A stretch of DNA of 64,000 nt from NCBI GenBank assembly GCA_965242855.1, contig OZ251509.1:1612001-1676000 (forward strand), written 5' to 3'. Below are positions 52,572-61,285 of the stretch, one piece after another. Each line of letters opens with the position of its first letter. Within the stretch, counting starts at the first letter, position 1. Source of the stretch: WTGU01 sp965242855 (GTDB lineage Bacteria > Pseudomonadota > Alphaproteobacteria > UBA828). Position numbers and translations under genes: made by a program. The notes below the pieces were generated by a model. The model searched no databases, had not been told where the DNA came from, and saw nothing but the letters and a program-made list of their open reading frames with translations.

Positions 52572-55154
52572 TTGGCGCATACGAACAAGATGGCGATCGT
52601 GATCGCGTGCGGCGCCGCGCTGGCGCTCGGGGCCTGCGCCGACAGCCGCGGCAGCGGCGTCGACCCATCGGCCCGGACGGTCGACCCGGACGAAATCCGA
52701 GACCTCACGGCCGAACGCGATGCGGCGCAGGACGCCCTGAAGGCCGCGCGGGACATGTTGGCCGATGTGCAGGCCGCCCAGAACAGGGTGATCGCCGCGC
52801 CGGAGGATGCAGAGGCGCAGGCGGCATTGCGGGAGACGCTCACCGACGCCGAGGACGCCGTGGAGGAGGCGGAGACGGGAGTCGCGAGGCTGCCTCTCAC
52901 GGCTGCGGTGCGGACGGCGCTGGAGACGGCGCTGGAATCGACCCGGACGGCGCTCGCCTCGGTGAGGGCGCTCTATCCCTCATCCGCCCGAACGGACATG
53001 CATACCCCGCTGGACAGGGCGCGGACCGCGGTGGCCCGGGCGCAGACCGACCTGGCCGCCGCGCAAGAGGCGCTGGAGGAGGCGCCGAACGACGCGGCGC
53101 GGACGTTGCTGGCGACGGCGCAGAGCGCGCTCGCCACGGCCCAGCTCTCGCTGCTGCCCCGGATCGCCAGCGCGCTGGACGAGTCGGTGGCGCCGCCGCC
53201 GCCACCGCCGCCGACGGAGGTGGCGTTGCGTTCGGCGCAGGACGCGACCGCGCAGGCCAGGGCGGCGCTGGCGGCGGCCCAGGCGGCGCTGGAGAAGGTG
53301 GAGGCGGATTTCCAGGCGACCGCCGCGGCCTGGGACGACGACACCACGGATGAGCGGAAAACGGCGGACCGCGAAGCCGCCCAGATGCAGAGACAGGCGG
53401 CGCAGACGGCGCTGGCGGCCGCATGGGAGGCCTTCGCGACGGCGCGGGGCGCGGAGAGGACGGCCGCGGCGGCGTTCGTTACGGCAGCGCAGGCGGCCCT
53501 GGAAGCGGCGAGCACGGACGAACAGCGCGCGGAGGCGCGCAGGCAGCTGACGGCGGCGACGGCGGCCGAGACCGCAACGCGCGCCTGGGCCGCCACCCGC
53601 ATCGCTGGCGACGCCGGGTTGGCGGCCCCTCCCCTCATCTTGACCTCGGCCCCCGCCGGACCGGACGGCGCCCCCTTCACCGCGCGGGTCACGCTCACGC
53701 CGAGGGAGGCGGCGTTCGCCGACTGCACCGTGAACACGCGCTGCCCGAACCCGGACGCGCTGGACATCGCGACGGAGGCGGTCGCCTGGACCGCCGGCAA
53801 GACGGTGCTCTCGCCCGGCGCGACGGGCGAGAGCGATCACTTCCCGCTGCGGGCGGTCTCCATGCGCGGCGACGTGCGGCCCAGCCCCGAAGGCGCCACC
53901 GACGACGAGGGCGGCGCCACGCCGAAGATCCCGGTCGTCCAGGGGGCGACGACCGACACCGACGGCAACGCCATCACCCCGTCGGGCAGCTACCAACGCC
54001 ATTACCTGAATCCGGTGACCAGCTCGATCAAGTTCACGCCCGACGGCATGGTCTTCAGGACCGGCGGGGAAGGCACCGTCATAAGCCTCTTCAAGCACGA
54101 TCTCGACAGGTCGTCGAGCCGGGGCCGGGACGGAATCAACTCGCCGGGCGCCTGGGGGACGCAGGACTCCGGGAACAACGTGATGTCGGACGATTGCAGC
54201 GGAGCCTATCCGGCATATTGCTACGACTTCAACCGCAGCGACGCGGAGATCTCCTGGGGCGCGCCTTACGCCGACCCCGACGGCGAGCCCAACTACTACT
54301 GGGCCTCGCGCTACGGGTTGAGCGGAAACCAGCCCCAGCCCGACCCCGACGACAGCGACGGCCGCCGGCTCGCCGCCCATGGCGCGCTGGGCGACCTCCG
54401 GGTCTGGCTGTCGAACCATGGCGGCCTCGACGCGGGCGCGATGGCGGACGATGCGGGCGACGACGCGGACCGCTACCTGGCCTATGCGGCCTACGGCCTG
54501 TTCGTGTTCACCGACTACATCGACGAGTATCCCCGGCCGGGCCTCTTGCAGGGCTTCCACTTCGACTACGACGCCTTCCGCGACGCGGACGACGCGAGGA
54601 CGACCGACGTCGCGGACTCGATCGAGGCCACGTTCCGGGGCAGGACCATGGGGATGATCCTGCATCCCAGGAGCAATTCGGTGGGCAGCGAAAGCGCGCC
54701 GCACGTCCTCCATTTCACCCGCCTGCGGGGCGACGTGACCCTCAACGCCTGCATCGGCGCCGGCGCCTGCACGGGCGAAGGCATTCCCACCGACGCCAAC
54801 AAGATCATGGGCAACATCGCCAACCTGCAAGCGCTCGAAAACGGCATCTGGCAGAAGAACCAATTCCTCCGAAACGGGGGGGATGGCCATTCCCACGAAG
54901 GGTTCGCGATCCTGTTGGCGGAGGGCGACATCGCAGCCGACGGCAGCTACACGGGCCATGCGGATCCGTGGGATACTTCGTGGAACAAGGGCGAGTACAG
55001 CGGCGCCCTCTACGGCCCCGCGGACAAGCTCGAAACCGCCGGCTGGTGGCGCATCGAAACCGACAGCACCCACCAGAACCGGCGTGTGGCCGCGTTCGGC
55101 AGCTTCGGCGCCTGCCAGCCGGAGCATTGCCGCGTGACGGCGCCGGCGAACTGA
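52572..55154 (+). CDS. Surface lipoprotein with helical stalk and TbpB-like barrel
   Basis: This 860-residue protein has a lipoprotein signal (IVIACGAALALGACADS, lipobox LGAC), so it should be membrane-anchored by lipid. Residues about 40-340 are an Ala/Glu-rich helical repeat region with a run of seven prolines in the middle. The C-terminal half is beta-rich and ends with NKGEYSGALYGPADKLETAGWW, reminiscent of the small barrels of TbpB-like, Slam-exported surface lipoproteins. The TTG at 52572 has a GGGAGG site at ideal distance; an ATG six codons later is the alternative. Its place inside the cob series is unexplained. The ligand is unknown. Confidence 0.75.
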   Translation: MAHTNKMAIVIACGAALALGACADSRGSGVDPSARTVDPDEIRDLTAERDAAQDALKAARDMLADVQAAQNRVIAAPEDAEAQAALRETLTDAEDAVEEAETGVARLPLTAAVRTALETALESTRTALASVRALYPSSARTDMHTPLDRARTAVARAQTDLAAAQEALEEAPNDAARTLLATAQSALATAQLSLLPRIASALDESVAPPPPPPPTEVALRSAQDATAQARAALAAAQAALEKVEADFQATAAAWDDDTTDERKTADREAAQMQRQAAQTALAAAWEAFATARGAERTAAAAFVTAAQAALEAASTDEQRAEARRQLTAATAAETATRAWAATRIAGDAGLAAPPLILTSAPAGPDGAPFTARVTLTPREAAFADCTVNTRCPNPDALDIATEAVAWTAGKTVLSPGATGESDHFPLRAVSMRGDVRPSPEGATDDEGGATPKIPVVQGATTDTDGNAITPSGSYQRHYLNPVTSSIKFTPDGMVFRTGGEGTVISLFKHDLDRSSSRGRDGINSPGAWGTQDSGNNVMSDDCSGAYPAYCYDFNRSDAEISWGAPYADPDGEPNYYWASRYGLSGNQPQPDPDDSDGRRLAAHGALGDLRVWLSNHGGLDAGAMADDAGDDADRYLAYAAYGLFVFTDYIDEYPRPGLLQGFHFDYDAFRDADDARTTDVADSIEATFRGRTMGMILHPRSNSVGSESAPHVLHFTRLRGDVTLNACIGAGACTGEGIPTDANKIMGNIANLQALENGIWQKNQFLRNGGDGHSHEGFAILLAEGDIAADGSYTGHADPWDTSWNKGEYSGALYGPADKLETAGWWRIETDSTHQNRRVAAFGSFGACQPEHCRVTAPAN

Positions 55155-55177
55155 AGCCGCCCGCACGGGCCGAGCGG

Positions 55178-55219
55178 GCCCGCCGCGTTCCCCTCGGGGC
55201 GCGCGGCGGGCCTTTTTTT
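55178..55219 (+). terminator. Rho-independent terminator after lipoprotein gene
   Basis: GCCCGCCGCG pairs with CGCGGCGGGC around a short loop and is followed by seven T. It lies 24 bases after the lipoprotein stop and should end transcription coming from the cobN/lipoprotein side, so cobO needs its own promoter. Confidence 0.9.
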
Positions 55220-55256
55220 CGTGCGGTTCGCGCGGCGGGCGATCGGGGTTACGATG

Positions 55257-55266
55257 CCCCCCCCCC
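55257..55266 (+). repeat. Poly-C tract (10 C) before cobO
   Basis: Ten C follow an ATG at 55254 that is in frame with cobO. If that ATG is used, the tract is read as three prolines and length changes would shift the frame; if the ATG at 55284 is used, the tract is only leader. Confidence 0.55.
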
Positions 55267-55283
55267 GCGTGCGAGAGCAGCCC

Positions 55284-55901
55284 ATGGCCGCAGAGACCGA
55301 AGCCGAGCGCGACCGGCGCCATGCCGAGAAGATGCGCAAGCGCCAAGCCGCGCGGGCGCGCATGCTGGCCACCAAGACGATCGAGAAGGGCCTGCTGATC
55401 GTCCATACCGGCAAGGGCAAGGGCAAGTCGACCGCCGCCTTCGGCCTCGCGGCGCGGGCCGTCGGCAACGGCATCAAGGTCGGCGTCGTGCAGTTCGTGA
55501 AAGGGAAATGGGCGACCGGCGAACGCGCCGTGCTCGAGCGCTTCCCCGATCTCGCCACCCTCCGGGTCATGGGCGAAGGCTTCACCTGGGACACCCAGGA
55601 CAGGCGGCGCGACGTCGCCGCCGCCCGGCAGGCATGGGACGCCGCGGCGGCCTTCCTCGCCGACCCCTCCTACGGGATGGTCGTCCTCGACGAGCTCAAC
55701 ATCGTGCTGCGCTACGACTATCTCGACCTGGACGAGGTGCTCGCCGGCCTCGCCGCCCGCCGCGAAGGCCAGCACGTCGTCGTCACCGGCCGCAACGCCA
55801 AGCCCGCCCTGATCGAGGCGGCCGATCTCGTGACCGAGATGACCGAGGTCAAGCACCCGTTCCGCGCCGGGGTCAAGGCGCAGGTCGGGATCGAGTTCTG
55901 A
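55284..55901 (+). CDS. cobO: Cob(I)yrinic acid a,c-diamide adenosyltransferase
   Basis: This enzyme adds the 5'-deoxyadenosyl group to reduced cobyrinic acid a,c-diamide (BtuR/CobA family in enterics). The 205-residue chain has IVHTGKGKGKSTAAFGLAAR (P-loop), VQFVKGKWATGER, MGEGFTWDTQD and VVLDELNIVLRYDY. The N-terminus is a basic helix. The ATG at 55284 is chosen for family length; the upstream ATG at 55254 would add ten residues including PPP. cobQ follows by five bases. Confidence 0.94.
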   Translation: MAAETEAERDRRHAEKMRKRQAARARMLATKTIEKGLLIVHTGKGKGKSTAAFGLAARAVGNGIKVGVVQFVKGKWATGERAVLERFPDLATLRVMGEGFTWDTQDRRRDVAAARQAWDAAAAFLADPSYGMVVLDELNIVLRYDYLDLDEVLAGLAARREGQHVVVTGRNAKPALIEAADLVTEMTEVKHPFRAGVKAQVGIEF

Positions 55902-55906
55902 AGCCC

Positions 55907-57400
55907 ATGGCCGGAGGAGACCCGCGGCGCCCGCCCGCCCTCATGCTGCAAGGAACGGGCTCCGACGTGGGCAAGTCCCTGCTGGTCGCCGGGCTCTGCC
56001 GCGCCTGCGCTGCGCGTGGCCTCGCGGTGCGCCCGTTCAAGCCGCAGAACATGTCGAACAACGCGGCGGTCACGCCGGACGGAAAGGAGATCGGCCGCGC
56101 CCAGGCGCTCCAGGCCCGCGCCGCCGGCGTCGCGCCCTGCGTCGACATGAACCCGGTGCTGCTCAAGCCGCAGAGCGAGCGCGGCGCGCAGGTCGTGGTC
56201 CAGGGCGCCGTCGCCGGCAGCGCCGACGCGGAGCGCTACCACACGCTCAAACCGGCGCTGATGCCGCGCGTGCTGGAAAGCTTCGCGCGGCTCGGGCGCG
56301 AGGCCGATCTGATTCTGGCGGAGGGCGCCGGCAGCCCGGCCGAGGTGAATCTGCGCGACGGCGACATCGCCAACATGGGCTTCGCCCGCGCCGCCGGCGT
56401 GCCGGTCGTGCTGGTCGGTGACGTCGACCGGGGCGGCGTCATCGCCAGCCTGGTGGGGACGGCGGCGCTGCTGACCGATGCCGAACGGCGCCTGGCCAAG
56501 GGCTTCGTGGTCAACAAATTCCGCGGCGACCCGGCGCTCTTCGACGGCGCGACGGCGACCATCGCGGGCGAAACCGGATGGACGCCGTTCGGCCTCGTCC
56601 CCTGGTTCGACGAGGCGCCGCGCCTCCCCGCCGAGGACAGCGCCGGCCTGGAGCCGCGATTCGAGGCGCCGGCGGCGCGCGGCGGCGCGATCCGAATCGC
56701 CGTCCCGCGCCTGCCGCGCATCGCCAACACCGACGACCTCGACCCGCTGTGCGCCGAACCGGACGTCGTCCTGGATCTGGTGCCGCCGGGGCGGGCGTTG
56801 CCGGGGGACGCCGACCTGGTGCTGCTGCCGGGAAGCAAGGCGACGCGCGCCGACCTCCGGGCGCTGCGCGACGAGGGCTGGGCGATCGACGTCGAGGCCC
56901 ACAGGCGGCGCGGCGGCTGGGTTCTCGGCCTCTGCGGCGGCTACCAGATGCTCGGCCGCCGCGTCGCCGACCCGGACGGAGTCGAGGGGCCGCCCGGCGA
57001 AACCCGCGGCCTCGGCCTCCTGGAGGTGGAGACGGTGCTGGGCCGGAGCAAGCGCCTCGCCCGGACGACCGGCCACGCCAGCGACGGCGGCGCGCCGGTC
57101 TCGGGCTACGAGATGCACATGGGCGCGACCACCGGGCCGGACACGGCCCGCCCGCTGCTCCGGCTGAAAAGCGGCCCCGACGGCGCGCGCTCGACGGACG
57201 GCCGGGTCATGGGCTGCTACCTGCACGGGCTCTTCGTCGCCGACGGCTTCCGCCATCGCTTCCTCGACAGACTGCGCCGTCGGGCGCGCTCCGGCGTCGC
57301 CTTCGAGGCCGAGGTGGAACGGACGCTCGACTCGCTGGCCGCCCATCTCGAAGCCCATCTCGACCTGGACGGCCTCCTGGCGGTGGCCCGTGCGGGGTGA
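55907..57400 (+). CDS. cobQ: Cobyric acid synthase
   Basis: This glutamine-dependent amidotransferase amidates four side chains of adenosylcobyrinic acid a,c-diamide. It has 497 residues with an N-terminal ATPase domain (MLQGTGSDVGKSLLVAGLCR, FKPQNMSNNAAVT, LAEGAGSPAEVNL, GDVDRGGVIASLVGT) and a C-terminal glutaminase-like domain with cysteine in LGLCGGYQMLGRR and histidine in GCYLHGLF. The frame continues upstream over the lipoprotein gene; the ATG at 55907 is the real start by position after cobO. Confidence 0.95.
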   Translation: MAGGDPRRPPALMLQGTGSDVGKSLLVAGLCRACAARGLAVRPFKPQNMSNNAAVTPDGKEIGRAQALQARAAGVAPCVDMNPVLLKPQSERGAQVVVQGAVAGSADAERYHTLKPALMPRVLESFARLGREADLILAEGAGSPAEVNLRDGDIANMGFARAAGVPVVLVGDVDRGGVIASLVGTAALLTDAERRLAKGFVVNKFRGDPALFDGATATIAGETGWTPFGLVPWFDEAPRLPAEDSAGLEPRFEAPAARGGAIRIAVPRLPRIANTDDLDPLCAEPDVVLDLVPPGRALPGDADLVLLPGSKATRADLRALRDEGWAIDVEAHRRRGGWVLGLCGGYQMLGRRVADPDGVEGPPGETRGLGLLEVETVLGRSKRLARTTGHASDGGAPVSGYEMHMGATTGPDTARPLLRLKSGPDGARSTDGRVMGCYLHGLFVADGFRHRFLDRLRRRARSGVAFEAEVERTLDSLAAHLEAHLDLDGLLAVARAG

Positions 57401-57434
57401 GCCCTTCCAGGGCGAGCCCTTCCCGGCCGGGCCG

Positions 57435-58436
57435 TCAGCCGCCGGCCGCGGACAATGCGGACAACAGGGCCACGGTGCTGAAGACGGCGACGACGCCCGA
57501 GGCCAGGCCGCCCGCCGCGGCGAAGACGTAAAGCGCGCGCACCACGTCCTCCGGCGTCGCGCGCTCCCGGCCGGCACCCAGCCAGGCGCCCCCGGCGGCC
57601 GCGCCGTCGTAGCGGCGAGGGCCGAGCAGGGCCAGGTCCAGGGCGCCGGCCATCGCGGCCTCCGGCCAGCCGGCGTTGGGCGAAGCGTGCTTGCGCGCGT
57701 CGCGCAGCATGGTGCGCAACGCGCGGGCGGACGAGGCGCCGGGGACGAACGCCGCCGCGCCCGCGATCAGAAGGCCGCCGATCCGCGCCGGAACCCAGTT
57801 CGCGGCGTCGTCGAGGCGCGCCGCCGCCAGGCCGAAGGCGCGGTAGCGCGGAGAGCGGTGGCCGATCATGCTGTCCATGGTGTTGATCGCCTTGTAGGCG
57901 AGCATGCCGGGAAGGCCCAACAGCAGATACCAGAAGATCGGCGCGACCACGCCGTCGGCGTAGCTCTCCGCGCAGCTCTCGATCGCGGCCCGGGCGACGC
58001 CGTGTTCGTCGAGCGCCCGCACGTCGCGGCCGACGATGTGGCGGACCGCCGCGCGCCCCGGCTCGACGCCGGCCCCGAGGGCGACCGCCACGCGTATGCC
58101 GTGGGCGACCATGCTGCGCTGCGCGAGGAGCATGGTCACCAGGGCGAGTTCGGCGAGCCAGCCCCATTCGTGGCGGCCGGCGAAGTCGACGACGAACCAG
58201 CCCGCGGCGGCGCTCGCACCCGCCACCAGCGCCACGGCGAGGGCGCCCCGGAGCGCGCGGCCGGTCGCGCCGAAGCGCTCCCGGTTGAGGCGCGCGTCGA
58301 GAAACGCCACCAGCGCCCCGATCAGGCGGACGGGATGGGGCAGCCACCGGGGATCGCCGACCGCGACGTCGAGGACGATAGCGGCCAGGAGGATCGTCGG
58401 CGCAGGCGGCCCGTGGAAAAGCATGTCCCAGCCCAT
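57435..58436 (-). CDS. cobD: Adenosylcobinamide-phosphate synthase (CobD/CbiB)
   Basis: This membrane enzyme attaches the aminopropanol (phosphate) arm to cobyric acid. It has 333 residues and several hydrophobic helices, with landmarks VAVGDPRWLPHPVRLIGAL, IVGRDVRALDEHGVARAAIE, AESYADGVVAPIFWYLLLG, and YKAINTMDSMIGHRSPRY. It converges on cobQ and is divergent from cbiX, the only cob gene of the right-hand cluster on the minus strand. ATG 58436 is used; another ATG lies four codons in. Confidence 0.94.
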   Translation of the reverse strand: MGWDMLFHGPPAPTILLAAIVLDVAVGDPRWLPHPVRLIGALVAFLDARLNRERFGATGRALRGALAVALVAGASAAAGWFVVDFAGRHEWGWLAELALVTMLLAQRSMVAHGIRVAVALGAGVEPGRAAVRHIVGRDVRALDEHGVARAAIESCAESYADGVVAPIFWYLLLGLPGMLAYKAINTMDSMIGHRSPRYRAFGLAAARLDDAANWVPARIGGLLIAGAAAFVPGASSARALRTMLRDARKHASPNAGWPEAAMAGALDLALLGPRRYDGAAAGGAWLGAGRERATPEDVVRALYVFAAAGGLASGVVAVFSTVALLSALSAAGG

Positions 58437-58486
58437 CCGGCGACGATGGGAAACCCGCGGCGGGGTGTCAACGCGGGGGGCCGGGG

Positions 58487-59422
58487 ATGAACGAGCCGGC
58501 GGTGCTACTCTGCGGGCACGGCAGCCGCGACGCGGCGGCGGTCGCCGAGTTCGAGCGGCTGGCGGCGCAGATCGAGGCGCGGCTGCCGCGCCGGCGGGTG
58601 CGGCACGGCTTCCTCGAATTCGCGCGGCCGACCATCGGCGCGGCGTTGGCGGAGCTGCGCGACTCCGGCGCACGCGCCATCGACGCCATCCCCGGCATGT
58701 TGTTCGCCGCCGGCCACGTCAAGAACGACATCCCCTCCGTGCTCAACGGCTTCGCCGCCGTGAATCCGGACCTGCCCGTCCGCTACGGCCGCGACCTCGC
58801 GATCGACCCGCTCCTGCTCCGCGCCGCGGCGGAGCGGATCGCCGCCGCCGACGCGGAGGGCGACCCCGAACCGGGCGAGAGCCTCCTGGTCGTGGTCGGG
58901 CGCGGCACCTCCGACCCGGACGCGAACGCCAACATCGCCAAGGTCACGCGGATGCTGTGGGAGGGCCTGGGTTACGGCTGGGCGGAGACCTGCTACAGCG
59001 GCGTCACCCGCCCGCTGGTCGGCCCGGCCCTCGAGCGGATCGCCGGCTTCGGCTTCCCGCGCGTCGTGGTCTTCCCCTATTTCCTCTTCACCGGCGTGCT
59101 CGTGAAGCGCATCTACCGGGCGGTCGACGACGCCGCCCGCGCGCATCCGAAGCTCGCCTTCCGCAAGGCCGGCTATCTCGACGACCACCCCCTCGTCGTC
59201 GACGCCTTCCTCGCGCGCATCGCCGAAATCCCGGAAGGCGACAACCGGATGAACTGCCGGCTCTGCAAATACCGCGAGCGGATCATCGGCCACGAGGCGG
59301 ACCACGGCGCGCCCCAGACCGGCCACCACCATCACGTCGAAGGCATCGGCACGGACGCCGACCGCGCCGCCGGACACGGGCACGAACATGGGCACGGATA
59401 TGGCGGCCACCGCCACGACTGA
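58487..59422 (+). CDS. cbiX: CbiX-family sirohydrochlorin cobaltochelatase-like protein
   Basis: This 311-residue protein of the class II chelatase family has two related halves: LLCGHGSRDAAAVAEFERLA and VVVGRGTSDPDANANIAKV, with FPYFLFTGVLVKRIYR near the second active site. The C-terminus has NCRLCKYR (CxxC) and a His-rich tail (GHHHHVEG, GHGHEHGHGYGGHRHD), as in long CbiX forms that bind a metal cluster. CbiX inserts cobalt early, yet this organism also has CobN for late insertion. It may instead be a cobalt chaperone or a chelatase for another metal. It heads the final cob series. Confidence 0.85.
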   Translation: MNEPAVLLCGHGSRDAAAVAEFERLAAQIEARLPRRRVRHGFLEFARPTIGAALAELRDSGARAIDAIPGMLFAAGHVKNDIPSVLNGFAAVNPDLPVRYGRDLAIDPLLLRAAAERIAAADAEGDPEPGESLLVVVGRGTSDPDANANIAKVTRMLWEGLGYGWAETCYSGVTRPLVGPALERIAGFGFPRVVVFPYFLFTGVLVKRIYRAVDDAARAHPKLAFRKAGYLDDHPLVVDAFLARIAEIPEGDNRMNCRLCKYRERIIGHEADHGAPQTGHHHHVEGIGTDADRAAGHGHEHGHGYGGHRHD

Positions 59423-60080
59423 CTATCTGCGCGACCCGGAGCGGATCGCCCGCCGCTCCTTCGCCATCGTCCGGCGCGAGACCGACGTGGCCGGCCTGCC
59501 GGCGGACCTGGCGGAGATCGCCTATCGCATGGTCCATGCCTCGGGCATGACGGAGCTGGTCGAAGACCTCGCGTGGTCGGCGGATTTCGCCCAGGCGGCG
59601 CGCCGCGCGTTGGCGGCCGGCGCGCCCGTGCTCGCCGATTGCCGCATGGTGGCGGCGGGCATTTCCCGGCGCCGTCTCCCCGCCGGCAACCGGGTGATCT
59701 GCACCCTCGACGCGCCCGGCCTGCCGGCGCGCGCCGCCGCGGCCGCGACCACGCGCTCCGCGGCGGCGGTCGATCTCTGGCGGCCGCATCTGAGCGGCGC
59801 CGTCTGCGCCGTCGGCAACGCGCCGACCGCCCTCTTCCGCCTGCTCGAGCTGCTGGCGGACGGCGCGCCGGCGCCGGGCGCGATCGTCGCCGCACCGCCC
59901 GGCTTCGTCGGCGCGCGCGAGGCCAAGGACGCGCTCGCGGAGGGCGACCACGGCGTCCCCTTCCTGACGCTGCGCGGGCGGCGCGGCGGCAGCGCCGTGA
60001 CCGCCGCCGCCGTCAACGCGCTGGCGGCGCCGAACGATCCGCCAGACGCCCTACCGAACGATCCGGGGCGGCGCCCGTGA
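59388..60080 (+). CDS. cobH: Precorrin-8X methylmutase
   Basis: This enzyme moves the C11 methyl group to C12, converting precorrin-8X to hydrogenobyrinic acid. It has 230 residues with IAYRMVHASGMTEL (catalytic histidine), LADCRMVAAGISRRRLP and AVGNAPTALFRLLEL, then PPGFVGAREAKDALAE. The ATG at 59388 overlaps cbiX by 35 bases; an ATG four codons later is also possible. The stop overlaps cobL by four bases. Confidence 0.94.
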   Translation: MGTDMAATATTDYLRDPERIARRSFAIVRRETDVAGLPADLAEIAYRMVHASGMTELVEDLAWSADFAQAARRALAAGAPVLADCRMVAAGISRRRLPAGNRVICTLDAPGLPARAAAAATTRSAAAVDLWRPHLSGAVCAVGNAPTALFRLLELLADGAPAPGAIVAAPPGFVGAREAKDALAEGDHGVPFLTLRGRRGGSAVTAAAVNALAAPNDPPDALPNDPGRRP

Positions 60081-61285
60081 GCGGCTGGCTCTCCGTCGTC
60101 GGCCTCGGCGCGGAAGGATTGGCGGCGGTCGCCCCCGCCGCGCGCGCGCTGATCGAGGAGGCGGAGGTGCTGGTCGGCGGCGAACGGCATCTGGCCATGG
60201 TTCCCGAGAGCGCCGCGCGACGGCTCCCGTGGCGCCGCCCGCTGGCCGACACCATGGCCGACATCGAGGCCGCACGCGGCAAGCGCGTCGTCGTGCTGGC
60301 GACCGGCGATCCCTTCTGCTTCGGCATCGGGACGACGTTGAAGCGCGCCTTTCCCGAAGACGCGATCGCGGCCTTCCCGGCGCCCTCGGCGTTCAGCCTC
60401 GCCCGCGCCCGGCTGGGCTGGAGCGCCGAGGGCGTGGTCGGCGCGACGCTGCACGGGCGGCCACCGGAAACACTGCGGGCGTTCCTCGCGCCGGGACAAC
60501 GCCTGCTCCTCCTCTCCCAGGACGGCGAGACCCCCGCCGCCGTCGCGGCCGAACTCGCCGCCACGGGCTACGGCGCCAGCCGACTCGCGGTGTTCGCCGA
60601 CATGGGCGGCCGCGACGAGGCGCGCTTCGACGGCCGCGCCGACGGCTGGCGCGCGGCGGGGGCGCCGGCCCTGAACACGATCGCCGTCGAATGCCGCGCC
60701 GAAGGCCGTGCGAAGCGTTTTCGCAGCGCGCCCGGCCTGCCCGACCGGGCCTTCGAGAACGACGGGCAACTCACCAAACGGGAGGTCCGCATCCAGACCA
60801 TCGGCGCCCTCGACCCGCGGCCGCGGGCGCTGCTCTGGGATGTCGGCGCCGGCGCCGGCTCGATCGCGATCGAATGGCTGCTGAGCGAGCGCACCGCCGA
60901 GGCCGTCGCCGTCGAACGCGCGCCCGAACGCCGCGCCCTGATCGCGCGCAACGCGCTGGCGCTGGGCGTGCCGCGCCTCAAGGTGCAGGAGGGGGACGCG
61001 CCGGAAGCGCTCGAACTGCTGCCGCCGCCGGACGCGGTCTTCGTCGGCGGCGGCCTCGCCGTCCCCGGCCTGATGGAGACCTGCTGGGCGCGGCTGAAAC
61101 CGGGCGGCGCCTTGGTCGCCAACGCCGTCACCGTCGCCGGCGAGAGCGTGCTCGCCGACTGGTGCACGCGCCACGACGGCGCGTTGACGCGGCTCGCGGT
61201 CGCGCGGGCGCGCCCGGTGGGGCGGCATCTCGCATGGCGTCCGTTCATGCCGGTCACGCAGCTCGTGCTGGCGAAGGGGCGATGA
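60077..61285 (+). CDS. cobL: Precorrin-6Y C5,15-methyltransferase (decarboxylating)
   Basis: This bifunctional enzyme has 402 residues. The N-terminal CbiE-like domain (SVVGLGAEGLAAV, LATGDPFCFGIG, AFPAPSAFSLARARLGW) methylates C5, and the C-terminal CbiT-like domain (LLWDVGAGAGSIAIEWLL, VFVGGGLAVPGLME) decarboxylates and methylates C15. The GTG at 60077 overlaps the cobH stop. Confidence 0.95.
   Translation: MSGWLSVVGLGAEGLAAVAPAARALIEEAEVLVGGERHLAMVPESAARRLPWRRPLADTMADIEAARGKRVVVLATGDPFCFGIGTTLKRAFPEDAIAAFPAPSAFSLARARLGWSAEGVVGATLHGRPPETLRAFLAPGQRLLLLSQDGETPAAVAAELAATGYGASRLAVFADMGGRDEARFDGRADGWRAAGAPALNTIAVECRAEGRAKRFRSAPGLPDRAFENDGQLTKREVRIQTIGALDPRPRALLWDVGAGAGSIAIEWLLSERTAEAVAVERAPERRALIARNALALGVPRLKVQEGDAPEALELLPPPDAVFVGGGLAVPGLMETCWARLKPGGALVANAVTVAGESVLADWCTRHDGALTRLAVARARPVGRHLAWRPFMPVTQLVLAKGR

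Noticed and set aside
53423..55906. Upstream extension of the cobQ frame
   Set aside because: It overlaps the lipoprotein gene in another frame and reads as low-complexity Arg/Gly; cobQ starts naturally at 55907.
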